Shown: positions 60,054 through 64,000 of the stretch, piece by piece
How the letters are laid out: the number at the start of each line of letters is the position of its first letter
How positions within the stretch are numbered: position 1 is the stretch's first letter
DNA from: Acidobacteriota bacterium
GTDB taxonomy: Bacteria; Acidobacteriota; Vicinamibacteria; Vicinamibacterales; CAVVIG01
DNA length: 64,000 nucleotides
Direction of reading: 5' to 3'
Assembly: GCA_016195265.1 (NCBI GenBank)
Contig: JACPZW010000066.1
Span: forward strand, 1-64,000
The notes under the pieces: model-generated
What the model was told of the DNA's origin: nothing
The model's input: only the letters and a program-made list of their open reading frames with translations
The model's database searches: none
Position numbers and translations under genes: made by a program

Positions 60054-62521
60054 GAAGGCACGCTCGTCGCTTTCGGCGTTCGGCTCTCAGCGTTCAGCCC
60101 TTTGCCCTCAGCCCTCAGCCCTTTGTCGTCCGCCGTCCCGTCTCCGCCCGCCCAGGGTGGCGCGACGCGCAGCGGCTCCGGCCACGGAATCTCGGGAAAG
60201 CCCGCCGGCCCATAGCGCGGCGCCTTTCCGGCCGCCTTTGCATCGAGTGCCTTCAAAATCTTCTCCGGCGTGATCGGGACCTCATCGATGCGGACGCCGA
60301 CGGCGTCGTACACCGCGTTGGCGATCGCCGGCATCACGGGCAGCAGCGGCCCCTGCCCGACTTCCTTCGCGCCGAATGGTCCGCGCGGATCGGGATTTTC
60401 GATGAGATCGGTGAACACCTCGGGCATGTCGAGCGTCGTCGGACTCTTGTATTCGAGCATCGACGGGAACTTGTGCACCAGCGCGCCCGAGAGGCGCGGC
60501 GGCAGGCGGCGGAAGATTTGTTCCTCCATCAGCGCTTCGCCGAGCGCCATGTAGACGCTGCCCTCGACCTGGCCGCGCACAAGCACCGGATTGATCGACC
60601 GGCCGATGTCGTGCGCGATCCACACGCGTGGCACGTGGGTCCACCCCGTGTCGGGATCGACATCCACCTCCACGATCGCGGCTGAGTATGAGTACGTCGG
60701 GGAGGGCCCGACGCCGCCGCCCTTGAACTTCGCGGCGGACTTCGGCGGCGTGTAAGCGCCCACCGTGCCGATCGTGCCGAACGCCGCCTCGGCGAGGCAG
60801 ACCGCCTCGCTGAACGTCACGCCCTTCGAACCATCTTCCGTGTCGAACACGCGGCGGTCCGCGAAGACCAGCCGGTCCTTCGGCACGCCGATCTTCCGCG
60901 AGACCGCGTCGGCCAGCAGATCGCGCGCGCGCTCGGCCGCCTGAATCGCCGCGTTGCCCATCATCAGCGTGACGCGGCTCGAGTAGGATCCAAGATCGAC
61001 CGGCGTGAGATCCGTATCGCCGGTCACCGGTCTGATGTCGAGCGGATCGATTCCGAGCACCTCGGCGACACACGCGACCAGCACGTCATCCGATCCCTGG
61101 CCGATCTCCGTCGCGCCGCAGAACGCGGTCACGCCTCCGCTGCGATCGATCTTGAGCTGCACGCCCGAGTGCGGCATGTCGTTCCAGTAGATCGCGAGAC
61201 CAGCGCCGGACAAGTACGACGAACACGCCAGCCCGACGCCGCGGCCGTGCGGCAGTTTGCGGAACGTGTTGCTCCAGTCCGCGGCGCGCGTGACGCGGCG
61301 GATGCACTGAGACAGGCCGATCGTGCCGACGCGCAGGTAATTCGCGGTCAGCGTCTCCGGCTGCTCGACAATCCGCAGGCGCAACTCGGCCGGATCCTGC
61401 GCGAGCGCCTCGGCGATCTTGTCGAGTTGAATCTCCTGACCGAACCTGCTCTGCGGTGTGCCGTGCCCGCGCTTGGGTCCGCAGGGCGGCTTGTTCGTGA
61501 AGACGCGGCAGCCCTGAAACTTGTAGGCGGGAATGTGGTACGTGACGGTCTGCAGCGCGCCCGTATAGAAGGTGCTCGCGACGCCGTACGATCCGTACGC
61601 GCCGCCGTCGAGCAGCGTCTTCACGTGCATGCCGGTGATGGTGCCGTCGTTCTTCACGCCGGTCGTGAACTGCATCAGTACTGGATGCCTGCCGCGGTGG
61701 CAGTAGAAGACTTCTTCGCGCGTCAGACAGATCTTGACCGGGCGATCCAGCACCAGCGCGGCCTTGGCGACGACCATCTCGTGATTGAACGGATCGCTCT
61801 TGCCCCCGAAGCCGCCGCCGTTGGGCGTCGCGATGACGCGGATGTGCGCCGCCGGCATCGCGAGCGTCTTCGCCAGCGCCCGATGCACGTAGTGCGGCGT
61901 CTGGGTGCTCGACCACAGCACGAGCTTGCCGTCGGGATCTCTCGCGGCGACTGCGGCGTGCTGCTCGATGGGGAGGTGCGTGTTGCCCTGATAGAAGAAG
62001 GCGTCCTCGAAGACGCGGTCCGCGCCCGCGAGCGCCTGCTCGACGTCGCCGAACTGCAGCGAGACCAGTTTGTGGATGTTGCCCGTGTCGCCGTACTCGT
62101 GAATGCGCGGCGTGGGGTGCGCGAGACTGTCGGCGGGCCCGGCAAACGTCCGCAGCGCTTCGTACTCGACGACGACGAGGTCAAGCGCGTCGGCCGCAGT
62201 CTGTTCGTCTCGCGCAATCACCGCCGCGACGGGATCGCCGACAAAGCGGACGATGCCGCGCGCGAGCGCGTGCTCGTCCTGGCTGACCGGAAGAATGCCG
62301 TACGGGATCGGGAAGTCCTCGCCGGTGAGCACGAGATGCACGCCGGGATGCGCGGCGGCGCGCGAGGCGTCGATGCGGACGATGCGCGCGTGCGGCACGC
62401 TGGCGCGCAGCAGCTTGCAATGCACCATGCGCGGCAGCATGACGTCGTCGGCGAACTTCGTCTGGCCGGTGACCTTCGCGCGGCCGTCGACGCGCCGCCG
62501 GGGCGTCCCGATGATGTTCAT
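60050..62521 (-). CDS. hcrA: 4-hydroxybenzoyl-CoA reductase-type molybdopterin subunit
   Basis: The 823-residue Mo-MCD subunit belongs to the xanthine oxidase family: an N-terminal hammerhead (MLPRMVHCKLLRASVPHARIV), the Mo site segments GGGFGGKSDPFNHE, PCGPKRGHGTPQSRFGQE, GATEIGQGSDDV and LGSYSSRVTLMMGNA. Near the C-terminus, where related enzymes have the catalytic Glu in a GVGE-type motif, this protein reads GAKEVGQGPLLP, with Gln. The tail after PLRVAPPWAGG is encoded by a GGGCTGA short repeat. It forms a complex with the FAD and 2Fe-2S subunits. Confidence 0.85.
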   Translation of the reverse strand: MNIIGTPRRRVDGRAKVTGQTKFADDVMLPRMVHCKLLRASVPHARIVRIDASRAAAHPGVHLVLTGEDFPIPYGILPVSQDEHALARGIVRFVGDPVAAVIARDEQTAADALDLVVVEYEALRTFAGPADSLAHPTPRIHEYGDTGNIHKLVSLQFGDVEQALAGADRVFEDAFFYQGNTHLPIEQHAAVAARDPDGKLVLWSSTQTPHYVHRALAKTLAMPAAHIRVIATPNGGGFGGKSDPFNHEMVVAKAALVLDRPVKICLTREEVFYCHRGRHPVLMQFTTGVKNDGTITGMHVKTLLDGGAYGSYGVASTFYTGALQTVTYHIPAYKFQGCRVFTNKPPCGPKRGHGTPQSRFGQEIQLDKIAEALAQDPAELRLRIVEQPETLTANYLRVGTIGLSQCIRRVTRAADWSNTFRKLPHGRGVGLACSSYLSGAGLAIYWNDMPHSGVQLKIDRSGGVTAFCGATEIGQGSDDVLVACVAEVLGIDPLDIRPVTGDTDLTPVDLGSYSSRVTLMMGNAAIQAAERARDLLADAVSRKIGVPKDRLVFADRRVFDTEDGSKGVTFSEAVCLAEAAFGTIGTVGAYTPPKSAAKFKGGGVGPSPTYSYSAAIVEVDVDPDTGWTHVPRVWIAHDIGRSINPVLVRGQVEGSVYMALGEALMEEQIFRRLPPRLSGALVHKFPSMLEYKSPTTLDMPEVFTDLIENPDPRGPFGAKEVGQGPLLPVMPAIANAVYDAVGVRIDEVPITPEKILKALDAKAAGKAPRYGPAGFPEIPWPEPLRVAPPWAGGDGTADDKGLRAEGKGLNAESRTPKATSVPS
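60092..60130 (+). repeat. short-period repeat (CAGCCCT type) in the 3' end of hcrA
   Basis: CAGCCCT/CCCTCAG copies encode the C-terminal tail on the minus strand. Confidence 0.7.
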
Positions 62522-63072
62522 CGTGATTGATCCGTGCCGGGTCCAAAAGGACCCGGCCTACGTACGGAGGATGCGTCGGTACGTGTGTCTCGTAGGGCGG
62601 GTCCTTTCGGACCCGCCTGGCCGATCGCCGCCTCCACGGCTTCGTAGATCTGCTGATAGCCGGTGCAGCGGCACAGATTGCCGGACAGGGCGTCGCGAAT
62701 CTGGTCCCGCGTCGGCCGCGGATGCTCGTCGAGCAGCGCCTTGGCGGTGACGAGGAAGCCGGGCGTGCAGTAGCCGCACTGGGCCGCGCCGAGGTCGGCG
62801 AACGTCTCCTGCAGCGGATGCAGCCGGCCGTCGGACGCGAGGCCCTCGACGGTCGTCACGGTGCGGCCGCCGCAGTCCACGCCGAGAACCAGACAGGACA
62901 GGACCGGTTGGCCGTCGAGCAGCACGGCGCACGCGCCGCACTCGCCGAGCTCGCAGCCATGCTTGGTGCCGCAGAGGTTGAGATCCTCGCGCAGGACCTC
63001 GAGGAGCGTCTTGTACGGCGCGAACGCCGCGTCCACGGGCTCAGCGTTGACCGTCAGCGTGATTTGAACCAC
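62518..63072 (-). CDS. hcrC: 4-hydroxybenzoyl-CoA reductase-type 2Fe-2S subunit
   Basis: The 184-residue iron-sulfur subunit has both [2Fe-2S] motifs: CGTKHGCELGECGAC (plant-type) and CGYCTPGFLVTA with LSGNLCRCTGYQQI (second cluster). The ferredoxin-like start IQ-TLTVNAEPVD is standard. The normal protein would end near YEAVEAAIG; the following about 30 residues ([23 protein letters not shown]) are encoded by a REP pair. First gene of the hcrC-hcrA-hcrB operon on the minus strand. Confidence 0.9.
   Translation of the reverse strand: MVQITLTVNAEPVDAAFAPYKTLLEVLREDLNLCGTKHGCELGECGACAVLLDGQPVLSCLVLGVDCGGRTVTTVEGLASDGRLHPLQETFADLGAAQCGYCTPGFLVTAKALLDEHPRPTRDQIRDALSGNLCRCTGYQQIYEAVEAAIGQAGPKGPALRDTRTDASSVRRPGPFGPGTDQSR
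62536..62617. repeat. REP-like opposed pair within the 3' end of hcrC
   Basis: GCCGGGTCC/GGACCCGGC (62536-62544, 62549-62557) and GGCGGGTCC/GGACCCGCC (62596-62604, 62609-62617). Confidence 0.9.
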
Positions 63073-63149
63073 CGTTCGATTCTATCCACGTCGCCCCGTC
63101 CGGCCCAACGTAAAGATCGCCCTTATTAGATCGTGCGGACGGCGGGACC

Positions 63150-63155
63150 TATAAT
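63150..63155 (+). promoter_or_regulatory. -10 box TATAAT, leaderless promoter of the sensor kinase gene
   Basis: TATAAT with 7 nt to ATG 63163 (4 nt to GTG 63160). Confidence 0.6.
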
Positions 63156-63162
63156 CGACGTG

Positions 63163-64000
63163 ATGCGCTGGCTTAAGTACCTCGCCGCGGCCGCGAGCAT
63201 CGGGCTTATCGTCGTGGCGATCCGGCTGGCGTCGATCAGCAGCGCCGGCATTGCCGCGCCGCTGATGCTGCTGGACGTCGTCGTCCTGGCGCGGCTCTGG
63301 GGCATGGCGCCCGCGCTGGTGGCGGCGGCCGCGGGGTCGGCCGCCTACTCGTACTACTTCCTGCCGCCCGCGGGCTTCGGGATCGAAGACGCGGAAGACT
63401 GGATTGCGTTCGTGGTCTTCATCTTCACGGCGGTGATCGCGGGCGAGCTCGCGTCGCGCGCCGAACGGCGGACGGCCGAGGCGCGGGCCGGCCGTGAAGA
63501 GATCGAGCGGCTCTACCGCGAGCTGCAGAACGCGTTCGACCGCGCGAGCGAGGCCGAAGCCGCGCGCCGCAACGAACAGCTCAAGGCCGCGCTGCTCGAC
63601 GCGCTGACCCACAACCTGCGGACGCCGCTGACGGCGATCAAAGCGGCCGTGACCGCGCTCATGGGATCGGGCGTGTGGCGGCCCGGCGCCGAACTGTCGG
63701 TCGAGGGCCGTCGAGAGCTGCTGCTCGTCATCGACGAAGAGTCCGACCGGCTGAATCGGTTCATCGAAGGTCTATCCGCGGCCGATCGGGCCGAGCTCGC
63801 CTCGCCGATCCACCTGCGCACGGTCGACATCGACGACGTCCTGCGAGCTGGATTGATCCGCGCCGAGACCGTGACGCGCCATCACCATGTGACGGTGACG
63901 GTGGACGCCGGCCTCCCGCCGTTGTCGGTGGACGCGGCCGCGCTGACCGAAGTGATCTACATCCTGCTCGACAACGCCAGCAAGTACGCGGCGACCGGCA
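63163..64000 (+). CDS. sensor histidine kinase, DUF4118 type (runs off the window end)
   Basis: The open frame starts at ATG 63163 and runs to the last base, so only about 279 codons are visible. Four hydrophobic segments at the N-terminus (YLAAAASIGLIVVAIRL, PLMLLDVVVLARLWG, ALVAAAAGSAAYSYYF, WIAFVVFIFTAVIAGEL) form a KdpD-like DUF4118 membrane domain. After a coiled coil comes the HisKA domain with LDALTHNLRTPLTAIKAAV (phospho-His) and then the beginning of the ATPase domain (EVIYILLDNASKYA, N box). The partner regulator must lie beyond the window. A hallmark of KdpD, the universal-stress/KdpD sensor domain, is absent. Confidence 0.85.
   Translation, partial: MRWLKYLAAAASIGLIVVAIRLASISSAGIAAPLMLLDVVVLARLWGMAPALVAAAAGSAAYSYYFLPPAGFGIEDAEDWIAFVVFIFTAVIAGELASRAERRTAEARAGREEIERLYRELQNAFDRASEAEAARRNEQLKAALLDALTHNLRTPLTAIKAAVTALMGSGVWRPGAELSVEGRRELLLVIDEESDRLNRFIEGLSAADRAELASPIHLRTVDIDDVLRAGLIRAETVTRHHHVTVTVDAGLPPLSVDAAALTEVIYILLDNASKYAATG

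Overview
The window is GC-rich bacterial chromosome from an Acidobacteriota-like organism, probably of the Vicinamibacteria type. That placement is an inference from a VWFA-related Acidobacterial-type protein, a VPS10/BNR exo-repeat protein, a DUF885 lipoprotein, high GC, and many intergenic palindromes and short-period repeats. No rRNA or CRISPR array was seen.

Layout. 1-1.2 kb: a DUF4268 fragment and a DUF4258/YgiT-type toxin-antitoxin-like pair. 1.4-21.8 kb: housekeeping genes on the plus strand: a secreted BNR protein, gamma carbonic anhydrase, hisS-aspS, the phoH-ybeY-CNNM/CBS-era-recO cluster, glyQ-glyS, pyruvate phosphate dikinase, a CorA lacking its membrane part, and mutL. 21.8-38.2 kb: mixed accessory genes: Uma2 nuclease, serine hydrolase, a frameshifted SnoaL-like gene, STAS protein, DUF885 peptidase, acetamidase, a zinc-ribbon/SLOG divergent pair, rarA, a TrmH-type methyltransferase, greA plus a catalytically degenerate patatin, a Cys/Met PLP enzyme, a TrkA-N/DHH fusion and a VWA protein. 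38.2-44.3 kb: uvrB and an Mla-type lipid transport operon.

44.7-53.4 kb: an 8.7-kb integrative mobilizable element in a tRNA-Val gene. It is bounded by a 47-bp direct repeat of the tRNA 3' half and carries a tyrosine integrase, an excisionase-like protein, a MobA/MobL relaxase, a TraD-like accessory protein, a strong inverted-repeat candidate oriT, a DUF433/DUF5615 toxin-antitoxin-like pair and cargo (a HELAH metallopeptidase, a VOC protein, membrane proteins). 53.5-64 kb: a citrate-synthase-family protein, upp, an amidohydrolase, hpt, rpiB-deoC with unusual N-terminal extensions, a three-subunit 4-hydroxybenzoyl-CoA-reductase-type molybdoenzyme and the start of a sensor kinase.

Four window-wide themes stand out. 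(1) At least twelve genes have a TANNNT -10 box only 4-11 nt before the start codon, implying leaderless transcripts. (2) A REP-like palindrome (GGCGGGTCC/GGACCCGCC and GCCGGGTCC/GGACCCGGC, often as an opposed pair ending GTAG...CTAC) occurs at about ten loci, sometimes supplying stop codons or protein tails. (3) A second family (ACCACGGAGGACACGGAGG) has entered ybeY in frame. (4) Many different 7-8-nt tandem repeats sit at gene edges and encode tails and linkers. Several enzymes lack a residue expected to be catalytic (PPDK Cys to Ala, patatin Ser to Gly, RpiB Cys to Asp, the molybdoenzyme Glu to Gln).
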